From: Mesorhizobium sp. J428
Lineage (GTDB): Bacteria > Pseudomonadota > Alphaproteobacteria > Rhizobiales > Rhizobiaceae
Direction of reading: 5' to 3'
Length of the DNA stretch: 64,000 bases
Assembly: GCF_024699925.1 (NCBI RefSeq)
Contig: NZ_JAJOMX010000001.1
Location: 2,146,001-2,210,000, forward strand
A program made the position numbers and the translations under genes. Shown here piece after piece: positions 17,241-25,693 of the stretch. How positions within the stretch are numbered: the stretch's first letter is position 1; each line of letters starts with the position of its first letter. Below the pieces are notes generated by a model, which was not told where the DNA came from, made no database searches, and was given only the letters and a program-made list of their open reading frames with translations.

Positions 17241-18900
17241 TTAGAGCCACGCGCCGGCGACGCGGTCGAAACTGCCGACCCTCAGGTCGGGCTTCTCCGC
17301 CACCAGCTTCTGCTTGGCGATCTTCTCGGAAGGGGTCTTGGGCAGCGACTCGCGGTATTCCAGGAAGCGCGGGATCTTGAAGGCCGCGAGCCTGGCCCTG
17401 CAATGCTCGAAGACGGCCTCCGGTGGCACGTCGGCCTGCTTCACGCCCGGCTGCAGCACGAGATAGGCTTTCACCTCCTCGCCGCGGGCCGTGTCCTTGA
17501 CCCCAACGGCGGCTGCCTCCAGTAGCGCCGGGTACTTCGCGCAGCACCGCCTCGACCTCGCGGGCGGCGATGTTCTCGCCTGAGCGGCGGATCATGTCCT
17601 TCAGCCGGCCCACGATATAGTGGAAGCCCTGCTCGTCCTTCCAGAACAGGTCGCCGGTGCGGAACCAGTCGCCGAAATAGGACGATTCATTGGCTTCCGG
17701 CTTTTTGTAGTAGCCGAGCATGATACCGGGACCGCGGATGCACAGTTCGCCGGTCTCGCCGACAGGCACCTCCTTGCCGTCGGCGTCGACAATCTTGGCC
17801 TCGCGGAAGGGCGAGGGGACGCCGCAGGTGCCGGAGCCGACCATGTGGGTCGCCTCGCGCGGCGTGAACAATGCCGAGCCGACCTCCGTCATGCCGAAGC
17901 TTTCGCGCGCGACCGTGTTGTAGCGCCGTTCGAGATCGGCGTGCCGCTCCTTGTCGAAGCCGAAGATCGAGATGCGCTTGAGACTGTTCGCGCCGTCGAG
18001 CGCCTCCTCCGGCTGCTGGTAGACGATCTCGGGGAACAGGCAGTAGTGGATGTCATATCTGCGCACCCAGTCCATGAAACGGGTCGAGCTCGCCCGTTTC
18101 GCGGCGAAGATCTGTCCGCCGGCGCGCATGGCCATCAGGGTGAGCCACTGCGGGTCCATGTAGAAATAGGGTTGGGCGACGAGGATGTTGGTCGCCTGCT
18201 CGTCCTGTCCGCCACGCATCTCGGCCACCAGCGACAAAGTCAGCCAGTAGCGATGCGTCAGCATGCACCCCTTGGGAAAGCCGGTGGTGCCGGACGTGTA
18301 CTGGATGTTGACGAGGTCGTCGATCGCCGGCGCCGGCAGGCCTTCCGGCAGTTTCGGAGCCGTGCGTATGAGTTCGCCCAGGTCGCGCGCGCCTTCGGGG
18401 GCGGCGCCGACCACGAGCACGTTTTCGGCGGAGAACGGCGGCTCGCCATCGAGCGCCGCATAGGCAGGCAGGCAATCGGCGTGGATGACGAGAAAGCCGG
18501 AATCGGAATCCGTCAGCACGTAATGCAGTTCACGGCCGGTGTAGTTGATGTTGACCGGCACCATCACTGCGCCCAGCCTGGCGATCGCCAGCCATGTCGC
18601 GGGAAACTGCGGAATGTTCGGCAGCATCACTGCGACATGCGACCCCTTGCGCACGCCTGCGGCATGAAGCGCCGCCGCGGTGGTCTCGATTCGTGCCTTG
18701 ACCTCGTCATAGGTTGCCGTCGCATCCTCCTTCTCTTCGAAGAAGGTCCACATCGGCTTGCTGCCGTTCGCCGCCACGCAGGCCTCGACCAGCGACCAGA
18801 TGTTGGGCGACAGCGGCGTCGCCTCGATCGCGCCGACCAGACGATCGACCTCCTTGCGGAGCTCCGGCCACGGTTTGGGTGATGCTGCGGTGCCGTGCAT
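17241..18900 (-). pseudogene. AMP-dependent acyl-CoA synthetase, one-base frameshift
   Basis: Adenylate-forming ligase. The first frame (from 18900) has the AMP-binding motif 'IQYTSGTTGFPKGCMLTH' and 'GELCIRGPGIMLGYYKKPE', down to 'REVEAVLREVP'. It then runs out of register at a GGG run (17530-17532). With one base removed, the protein continues as 'ALLEAAAVGVKDTARGEEV' into the second frame, ending 'PKTPSEKIAKQKLV' with the catalytic-Lys region. The whole would be about 552 aa, a normal length. The single insertion in a G/C run may be a sequence error. It sits between transporter and hydratase, suggesting activation of an imported carboxylic acid. Confidence 0.85.
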
Positions 18901-18901
18901 G

Positions 18902-19702
18902 TCAGGCCTCTGCGAATGTTGTGGTCTGGTAGCGGCGCTCGTTGCGCCGGCGGATGAGTTCGCCGATGCCCATGCCGGCGATGCTGAGCATGGTCAGCAT
19001 CACGGCGACGGCCGGAACCGTGGGATCCAGCTTCAGGCCGAGGTCGTTCCAGATGCGGACGGGCAGCGTCTGCGCGCCGCCGGAGACGAACAGCGTGATG
19101 ATGAGTTCGTCGAACGAGGCGAAGAAGGCGAGCACCCCGGCTGCGAACATCGACGGCACCAGATAGGGCAGGGTCACCAGCATGAAGGCCTTGACCGGCC
19201 CCGCGCCGAGTACCCGCGCCGCGCGCTCGATCGTGGTGTCGAAACGTCTCAGGCTCGCCGAGACGAGAAGCACCACATAGGGAATCGCCACGACCGAATG
19301 CGCCACGGTGAGCGCCCAGACATTGTCCACCAGCCGGTAGCGCAGGAAGACGATGTAGAGGGCAAGCGCCAGAACGACGGTCGGCAGGATCAGCGGCGCG
19401 ATGAAGATCGCGGTCAGGAGGCCCTTGCCCGGAAAGCTGGCGCGCACCAGCGCCACCGAGGCCAGCGTTCCGGCGACAAGGCTGATGATCGTCGCGCCTA
19501 TGCCGACACGGAAGGACAGAAGGGCCGCGCGGACCCAGGTAGGGTCCTCGAAGAAGGCCGCATACCAGCGCAGCGACAGGGACCGGGGCGGGAATTCGAG
19601 AAACTGGCTCTCGGTCAGCGAGATCGGCACGAGGAAGATCAGCGGCAGAATCAGGAAAAGCACCAGCGCCACGAAGTAGACGGCGAGGAAGGATCTCATC
19701 AT
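18902..19702 (-). CDS. ABC transporter permease (PotC-like)
   Basis: 266-aa inner-membrane permease of the spermidine/putrescine-type family, with the EAA-like loop 'FDTTIERAARVLGAGPVKAF'. The start ATGATG at 19702-19697 overlaps the stop of the upstream permease; an open stretch further upstream in this frame lies inside that gene and is not used. The ligase gene starts two bases after its stop, so they are tightly coupled. Confidence 0.9.
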   Translation of the reverse strand: MMRSFLAVYFVALVLFLILPLIFLVPISLTESQFLEFPPRSLSLRWYAAFFEDPTWVRAALLSFRVGIGATIISLVAGTLASVALVRASFPGKGLLTAIFIAPLILPTVVLALALYIVFLRYRLVDNVWALTVAHSVVAIPYVVLLVSASLRRFDTTIERAARVLGAGPVKAFMLVTLPYLVPSMFAAGVLAFFASFDELIITLFVSGGAQTLPVRIWNDLGLKLDPTVPAVAVMLTMLSIAGMGIGELIRRRNERRYQTTTFAEA

Positions 19703-20541
19703 CGGCCGAGCCCCGCGCCGGAGAATTCGGCCCGGCCGCGCGTCGCCAGCCGGAAGAGGCCGAGGCAAGCGAGCGTCACGATCAGCAGGGCGCTGGCCAG
19801 CACCGCCGCGAAGCCCCAGTTCAGCGTCTGGTGCACCTGAATGTCGATCAGGTTGGCGATGATGATGGAGCGGCGGCCGCCGAGCAGCGCCGGCGTCACG
19901 AAAAAGCCGAGGCTCAGGATGAAACATATGATGCCGCCGGTGGCGACGCCGCTCAGGCTCAGCGGCAGGAAGACCTTGAGGAAGGCCTGCGCCGGCGTTG
20001 CGCCAAGCGAGCGGGCCGCCTTGATCAGTCCGCGGTCGATGTCGAGCATCGATGCCAGACAGGTGAGGATCACGATGGGCAGCAGTATCTGCACCATGCC
20101 GATGCGTACCGCCGTGTCGGTGTAGAGAATCTGCACCGGCGACAGACCTATCGAGCCGAGAAGCCGGTTCACAACGCCTTCACGCCCGAGGACAACGATC
20201 CAGGTATATGTCCGGATCAGGATGCTGATCCAGAACGGCAGCAGGATCAGATATGTCACGTAGGCGCGTACCTTCGGGCGCAGGCCGCTCATGAAATACG
20301 CGGCCGGATAGCCGAGCACCAGGCAGATCGCCGTCACCGTCAGCGCCAGCCAGAAGGTACGCTCGAGAACGACCAGCGCGACACGCGATTCCAGAAGTTC
20401 CCGGACCGGAGCCATCGTGAACCCGGCGTCGTCGTGCACGCTCAACCCGAGGATGCCGACGATGGGCACGATGAAAAGCAGGCCGACCAACAGTACCGCG
20501 GGCAGCAGCAGTAACAGCGTGGTCGGCCTGCTCATCATCAT
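19699..20541 (-). CDS. ABC transporter permease (PotB-like)
   Basis: 280-aa permease with an N-terminal hydrophobic helix 'TTLLLLLPAVLLVGLLF' and the loop 'DRGLIKAARSLGATPAQAFL'. Partner of the PotC-like gene, overlapping it by four bases. Upstream lies the binding protein, 45 bases away. Confidence 0.91.
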   Translation of the reverse strand: MMMSRPTTLLLLLPAVLLVGLLFIVPIVGILGLSVHDDAGFTMAPVRELLESRVALVVLERTFWLALTVTAICLVLGYPAAYFMSGLRPKVRAYVTYLILLPFWISILIRTYTWIVVLGREGVVNRLLGSIGLSPVQILYTDTAVRIGMVQILLPIVILTCLASMLDIDRGLIKAARSLGATPAQAFLKVFLPLSLSGVATGGIICFILSLGFFVTPALLGGRRSIIIANLIDIQVHQTLNWGFAAVLASALLIVTLACLGLFRLATRGRAEFSGAGLGR

Positions 20542-20586
20542 CGATCGGGCTTCTTCTCTTTGTGCTGCCTCATTGCTCGGCTGCCC

Positions 20587-21633
20587 TTAGAGGAGCAGCC
20601 ATTCGTTCCAGCGCTTCTGTACCGTTTCCAGGTTCTTCGCCCACCAGTCGCCATCGAAGCGGAACTGAACGGCCGCGTTCTCCGGCGCCGTGGGCAAGGT
20701 TGCGACGAATTCGGGTTCGAGCAGCTCCATCATGCCGGGCACGAAGCCCGGATACGGCACCATCTTCACGAATTCGGCAGACGCCTTCGGATCCATGCGA
20801 TACTTCATGAACTCCATCGCTTCCTTGGGATGCTTCGCGCCCTTCGGAATCCCGAGATAAGACAGCATCAGCGCGCCGCCGTCCCAGCTGATGTCGACGG
20901 GCTTGCCTTCTTTCTTGAGCGGGGTGATGCGGCCGTTCCAGCACGAGGTCATGTTGACCTCGCCGTCGACCAGCAGCTGCACGTGCTGGGCGCCGTTCTC
21001 CCACCAGACGGGGATATGGTCCTTGATCTCGTCGAGCTTTTCAAAAGCCTTGTCGACATCGATCGGGTAGATCTTGTCGAGCGGCACGCCGGCGGCGACC
21101 AGGGCGAATTCGAGGTTGCCCTTCGGCGAGTTCTCGAGCGAACGCGGTCCCGGGAAGGTGGCGACGTCCCAGAAATCGGCCCAGGTCTTCGGTGCCTTTC
21201 CCTCGAAGCGGTCGGTGCGATAGGCCATCACAGTGGAGTAGGAGGCGCGGACCATCGCCGTCGGCAGCTTGGCCATCTCCGGCAGCTTGTTGTCGGGATC
21301 GATGATCGAGTAGTCGATCTTTTCCAGCCAGCCGGCCTCGGTCGCGAGCGCGACGTCGTCGCCGTTGAGCTCGGTCAGATCCCACTCGACATTGCCGGAC
21401 TCCACCATGGCCTTCAGTTTCGGAAGGCTCACCGGAGCGGTCGAGCGGACCTTGATGCCGGTCGCTTCCGTGAACGGATCTTCGAACAGCTTCTTCAGCA
21501 CTTCGGCCAGCGAGCCGCCCGAACCGTTGACGACGATCTCCACGTCCTCGGCAAATGCCGGACGGAGAGCCGACGCGGCGAGAGCGACGGATGCCGCCCC
21601 GATATTGAATGCACGTCTCGTCAGATTTGCCAT
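20587..21633 (-). CDS. ABC transporter substrate-binding protein (PotD-like)
   Basis: 348-aa periplasmic protein. N-terminus 'MANLTRRAFNIGAASVALAA' with paired Arg before a hydrophobic stretch looks like a Tat or Sec signal, cleaved near 'RPAFA-EDVEI'. Family extracellular solute-binding protein type 2; the body 'GSGGSLAEVLKKLFEDPF' and 'LTELNGDDVALATEAGW' fit. The substrate is probably not a polyamine: the operon continues into acyl-CoA ligase and crotonase genes, so a carboxylate or aromatic acid is plausible. Confidence 0.9.
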   Translation of the reverse strand: MANLTRRAFNIGAASVALAASALRPAFAEDVEIVVNGSGGSLAEVLKKLFEDPFTEATGIKVRSTAPVSLPKLKAMVESGNVEWDLTELNGDDVALATEAGWLEKIDYSIIDPDNKLPEMAKLPTAMVRASYSTVMAYRTDRFEGKAPKTWADFWDVATFPGPRSLENSPKGNLEFALVAAGVPLDKIYPIDVDKAFEKLDEIKDHIPVWWENGAQHVQLLVDGEVNMTSCWNGRITPLKKEGKPVDISWDGGALMLSYLGIPKGAKHPKEAMEFMKYRMDPKASAEFVKMVPYPGFVPGMMELLEPEFVATLPTAPENAAVQFRFDGDWWAKNLETVQKRWNEWLLL

Positions 21634-21681
21634 CGAAGTGTTCCCTGTTCTTCGTTGCGATGCCTGTGAGCCTGCACCGGC

Positions 21682-22731
21682 CTAAGCCGGCAAAAGGGTT
21701 ATGTTGTCCTCGTCGAAAGCGATGCCGATAGATGCGCCTGGCGCCGAGATCTCCGTGCCGGGCTGGCGCGATTCCACGAACGAAAAGGTCGTTCCATCCT
21801 TTGCCTCGACCACGTAACGGACCGCGTCGCCGAAAAAGACCGCCTGCCGCACGGTGACGGGCCAGTTCTCGCCGGACGATCTGCGGATATGCTCGGGCCG
21901 CAGCGCGACGAAGCCGCCGGCATGGCCCGACATCGCGGGAATGCGCACGACGCCGAGGCCTTCCACGAGAACACCTTCTTCCGTCTGACCGCGGATTTTC
22001 AGGATGTTGTTCGAGCCGATGAACTCCGCGACGAAACGAGAGTTCGGCCGGTCGTAGAGGTCTTCCGGGGTGCCGAGCTGGCGGATCGCTCCCTTCTCCA
22101 TCACGGCCAGGCGATCCGACAGCGCAAGCGCCTCGCCCTGGTCGTGCGTGACGTAGATGACCGTGCAGCCGATCTCGCGCTGGTACTGCTTGATCTCGAT
22201 CTGCAGCGCCTCGCGCAGCTTCAGGTCGAGCGCGCCCAGCGGCTCGTCCATGAGAAGGACGCGCGGCTCGAACACGACCGCACGGGCGAAGGCCACGCGC
22301 TGCTTCTGCCCGCCCGACAGTTCGTGCGGCATGCGCTTCGCAAGCCCGTCGAGCCGCACCATTTCGAGTGCCTTCATCGACCGGTTCAGGATTTCGCTCT
22401 TCGCGACCCCGCGCATCTCAAGCGGAAAGGCGACGTTTGCGAGCACGTTGCGGTGCGGGAACAGGGAATAGTTCTGGAACACCATGCCGATGTTCCGCTT
22501 CTCGGTCGGCATGCGGGCGATCGAGACGCCGTCGATCAGGATGTCGCCCTGGTTGATGTCGACAAAACCGGCAAGGCTGTTCAGGGCCGTCGTCTTTCCG
22601 GAGCCGCTCGGCCCGAGCAGGGTCATGAACTCACCCGGGGCGACATCCATCGAAAAGCTCTCGAGCGCGACGAAGTCGCCATAGGTCTTGCGGACCTCCC
22701 GAAATTCGATCGATGCACCCCTGATGGCCAT
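21682..22731 (-). CDS. ABC transporter ATP-binding protein (PotA-like)
   Basis: 349-aa ATPase with Walker A 'GPSGSGKT', signature 'LSGGQKQR', Walker B 'VLLMDEPLGALD' and a C-terminal TOBE domain ('ALRPEHIRRS'). First gene of the reverse-strand operon; the intergenic region to the divergent TetR gene holds a strong inverted repeat. Confidence 0.93.
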   Translation of the reverse strand: MAIRGASIEFREVRKTYGDFVALESFSMDVAPGEFMTLLGPSGSGKTTALNSLAGFVDINQGDILIDGVSIARMPTEKRNIGMVFQNYSLFPHRNVLANVAFPLEMRGVAKSEILNRSMKALEMVRLDGLAKRMPHELSGGQKQRVAFARAVVFEPRVLLMDEPLGALDLKLREALQIEIKQYQREIGCTVIYVTHDQGEALALSDRLAVMEKGAIRQLGTPEDLYDRPNSRFVAEFIGSNNILKIRGQTEEGVLVEGLGVVRIPAMSGHAGGFVALRPEHIRRSSGENWPVTVRQAVFFGDAVRYVVEAKDGTTFSFVESRQPGTEISAPGASIGIAFDEDNITLLPA

Positions 22732-22755
22732 TCAGCGTCCAATCCCAGCGTGACG

Positions 22756-22787
22756 GACAAAAAGTGACAAGATCGTCATTTTCTGTC
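22756..22787. promoter_or_regulatory. Imperfect 13-bp inverted repeat, candidate TetR operator
   Basis: GACAAAAAGTGAC (22756-22768), AAGATC, GTCATTTTCTGTC (22775-22787). The halves match at 11 of 13 positions. It sits between the divergent potA-like and tetR genes and overlaps a TTGACA-like -35 on the reverse strand, the expected place for the regulator to act on both. Confidence 0.6.
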
Positions 22788-22860
22788 AAGCGGTCTTTGC
22801 GAGGGGCACTTTCATTGCTATGCCGGAGATCGACGGCGCCGCCCGCGGGAGTGTTGAGAC

Positions 22861-23571
22861 GTGACGTACAACTACGTCCAATATCTGGAGAAAAAGCTTT
22901 TCGAAGCCCGTGACTCCCGCAAGACGGTCCGCACCGAACTTCAGATAGAGATCGCCATGGCCTCGCTGCTGCAAACGAGGGCCTATCATTCGATCTCGGT
23001 CGACATGATCACCGAGCGAGCCAGGCTCGCCCATGGAACATTCTACAGATACTTCGCCGGCAAGCGTGAATTGGTCGCCAAGACACTGGCCGACTATTTC
23101 GAGTTCGTGCGCACCACGCGGCCGAAGAGCTCGCCCGAAACGGCGGACTACGAAGCCATCAGCATCGGCAACCGCCACTATGTCCGCTGCTTCCGCGAGA
23201 ATGTCGGCCTGATGCGCTGCCATTTCCATCTGAAGGACGAGGACGACCTGATCGCCGAGGTCGCCCGCCGGGCGGACCGCCAGATGTCGGACCGGTCGAT
23301 ACGTCGGGTGCTGCGCAAGAGCCGGCTGGCGGAGGACGAGCTCCACGAACTGCGTCTCACCACATATGCACTGATCAGCATGGTCGACGAACTGCTGCTG
23401 AAGGTCTACGGCCAGATGAACCCGCCGCTGGCCAACCTCGCCGACCAGCCTGACGTCGTCGCCGACACGCTGACGCGGCTCTGGCATGCCGCGCTCGATG
23501 GCTACGGCCAGAAGACGCCGGTCGAAACAGCCAGCCCGACGGAGCATCGCATCGACATCGCAGGCGAATGA
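22861..23571 (+). CDS. TetR-family transcriptional regulator
   Basis: 236-aa regulator starting at GTG 22861. The N-terminal HTH is 'AYHSISVDMITERARLAHGT' followed by 'FYRYFAGKRELVAKTLADYF', the classical TetR signature. The C-terminal half is the ligand domain. Divergent from the PotABCD-like/CoA-ligase operon, which it probably controls in response to the acid or its CoA ester. Confidence 0.92.
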   Translation: MTYNYVQYLEKKLFEARDSRKTVRTELQIEIAMASLLQTRAYHSISVDMITERARLAHGTFYRYFAGKRELVAKTLADYFEFVRTTRPKSSPETADYEAISIGNRHYVRCFRENVGLMRCHFHLKDEDDLIAEVARRADRQMSDRSIRRVLRKSRLAEDELHELRLTTYALISMVDELLLKVYGQMNPPLANLADQPDVVADTLTRLWHAALDGYGQKTPVETASPTEHRIDIAGE

Positions 23572-23637
23572 GCCGCCGGCATTCCCGGTCGCGCCTCTCT
23601 GCGACGGGACAGAAGCGAGGCGGTATTCCCGCTTCGG

Positions 23638-24546
23638 TCAAACTCCGGGCAACTCGCCCAGCATGTCCTTGAGGCGATCCGCGATCAACGCGGTGACCGG
23701 GCTCATGCGGGCGTGTCGCTGCGCAATCAGCGACAGTTGCGAGCCCGGATGGATCTTGTCGGCGAAGGGAATGTGGACGACGCCTTCCGGATCGATGTCG
23801 AGAAACACGTCCGCCAGCCCCAGCACGGCGATCTGGCCGTGATCGCGCACCAGCATCTTCGTCACCCGGATCGAGTTCGTCGTGACGATGTGGCGCGGAG
23901 TGAACTTCAGCCGCTCGAGCGACTTGTCCAGCTTCTCGCGCAGGCTGAGCGAAGCGTCCGGCATGACGAAGGAATAGTCCGAGCAGTCGCTGATACGGAT
24001 GCTCTTCTTGTTGGCCAGCGGATGGTCGCGCCCGACGATGATGCCGGGACGCGGTTCGACCATCTTGATCACGGCGAGGTCGGGAAGACTGGGCGCGGCG
24101 TAGCAGATGACGAGATCGAGCTCGCCAGCAAGCAGCCGGTCGATCAGCGTCTCCGTGCCGCCGACCACGATGTCGAGCGAGATCAGCGACCGGCGCTCGC
24201 GCATCGAGGTCATCAGCCGCGACACCATGTATTCGGACAGGCTCTCCATCAGGCCGATGGAGGTGTGGCCCTTGATGTCGCCCTTTAGTTCGGCCAGATG
24301 CCGCCGCGACTTCTCCTGGTCCTGCAACCAGCGACGCACGTCCGCCACCAGCACCTCGCCGGCCGCCGTCAGCCGCACGCCGCGCGGCAGCCGCTCGAAC
24401 AGTTGCGCGCCGTATTCCTCCTCCAGGTTGAGGATCTGCCGGTTGAGGGCCGAGGGCGAGATGTTCTGCTTCGCCGCCGCGCCGCGGATGGAACCGGCCT
24501 TGGCGACAGCATTGAGCAAGATTGCCGCCGAGGCGATCAGCGGCAT
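23638..24546 (-). CDS. LysR-family transcriptional regulator
   Basis: 302 aa. N-terminal winged HTH with 'GSIRGAAAKQNISPSALNRQ' and 'QILNLEEEYGAQLFERL', then a LysR substrate-binding domain ('LDIVVGGTETLIDRLLAGEL'). It lies downstream of the NMT1-type binding protein gene on the same strand and may control this purine-related transport and deaminase cluster. The ATG at 24546 gives a normal N-terminus. Confidence 0.92.
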   Translation of the reverse strand: MPLIASAAILLNAVAKAGSIRGAAAKQNISPSALNRQILNLEEEYGAQLFERLPRGVRLTAAGEVLVADVRRWLQDQEKSRRHLAELKGDIKGHTSIGLMESLSEYMVSRLMTSMRERRSLISLDIVVGGTETLIDRLLAGELDLVICYAAPSLPDLAVIKMVEPRPGIIVGRDHPLANKKSIRISDCSDYSFVMPDASLSLREKLDKSLERLKFTPRHIVTTNSIRVTKMLVRDHGQIAVLGLADVFLDIDPEGVVHIPFADKIHPGSQLSLIAQRHARMSPVTALIADRLKDMLGELPGV

Positions 24547-24683
24547 GGGATGCGATCCGTTCTGTTATTGCACATGAAAGGCAGGAACCCGGCCAATGGT
24601 CTGCCGACACACTGGCCGGAATCGCTGCCCCTGTCCAATGCGTGGCGGCGGAGAAAGCAAGCCGCCGTCGCGCCGGGACGGCG

Positions 24684-25664
24684 TTACTTCTCGTAGATGA
24701 AATCGGCGGGCGTCAGCTCCGTGGTCACGCCCTGCGCCTGCTTCGCGACGTCGAGCGTCGCCGCAACACCGTCCATGTTCCAGCCGAAACCGCTTGCCTT
24801 GAACTTCGCGTCCTCGAAGACCAGCGGCAGGGCGGCCTTGGCGATGCCGGTGTGCACGGCCACGTCGAGACCGCCGACGACGGCGTTCATCGCCTCGACC
24901 GCGCCATCCGGATCGGCCTTGGCGGCCTCGAAGGAACAGATGGCGGCCTCCTTGAAGCGGGCGACGAGGTCCGGGTTCTTCGCGATCGTGTCCTCGGAGG
25001 CGAGGAGCGAATTGGAATAGACGCCGAGCTCGGAGGCGAAGTTGATCGTCTTGACCTCCTTGCCGGCCTTCTGCGCCGCCGCGTTGATCAGCATCGCGGT
25101 CGTCACGAAGGTGGTGATGGCGTTGACCTGGCCCTGGATCAGCAGGCCGCTGAGCGTCGCCGCCTCCACGGTCTCGACCTTCACCTTGGCGAAGTCCGCT
25201 CCGGATTTGCCGAAGGCGATCGGCAGGATCTTGATGCCGGAATCGCCCGGTGCATGCGCGATCGTCTTGCCCTCGAGATCGGCGATCTTGCCGATGCCGC
25301 TGTCGGCCAGCACCGCGACCGCGACCGGCGAGGTCGAATAGATCGGCATGATCGCCTTCACCTTGGCGCCGGCGGTGATCTTGCCCAGCATGATCGAGCT
25401 CAGGTCGGCGGTGCCGAACGGCGCGACGCCGGCTGCGATCTTGGTCACCGTATCGCCGCCGCCATAACCGCGCTCGACGGTGAGGTTGATGCCCCTGTCG
25501 CCGAAGCAGCCGTTTTTGGCGCCGAGATACCAGGCCCCCGCGAGGCCGCCGGGCGTCCAGTCGAGCATCAACGTGACGTCGTCGGCAGCGCGTGCCGCCG
25601 TGGACAGAATGGAACCGGCGGCGACCGCGAGGGCCGCGACGGACATTAGAAACTTGCGAGTCAT
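24684..25664 (-). CDS. ABC transporter substrate-binding protein (NMT1/THI5-like)
   Basis: 326 aa with a signal peptide ('LMSVAALAVAAGSILSTAARA' region). The motif 'DVTLMLDWTPGGLAGAWYLG' is typical of binding proteins for pyrimidine/thiamine precursors, riboflavin, taurine and related compounds. Its ATPase and permease are encoded on the other strand beyond the adenine deaminase gene. The neighbouring deaminase suggests a purine-like ligand, but this is inferred. Confidence 0.88.
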   Translation of the reverse strand: MTRKFLMSVAALAVAAGSILSTAARAADDVTLMLDWTPGGLAGAWYLGAKNGCFGDRGINLTVERGYGGGDTVTKIAAGVAPFGTADLSSIMLGKITAGAKVKAIMPIYSTSPVAVAVLADSGIGKIADLEGKTIAHAPGDSGIKILPIAFGKSGADFAKVKVETVEAATLSGLLIQGQVNAITTFVTTAMLINAAAQKAGKEVKTINFASELGVYSNSLLASEDTIAKNPDLVARFKEAAICSFEAAKADPDGAVEAMNAVVGGLDVAVHTGIAKAALPLVFEDAKFKASGFGWNMDGVAATLDVAKQAQGVTTELTPADFIYEK

Positions 25665-25693
25665 GGAAGGTCTCCGGGAGATGAGAGGACGGA

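Noticed and set aside
20587..22731. True spermidine/putrescine transporter
   Set aside because: Family match is to the PotABCD type, but the co-transcribed CoA ligase and crotonase argue for a carboxylate; kept as '-like' only.
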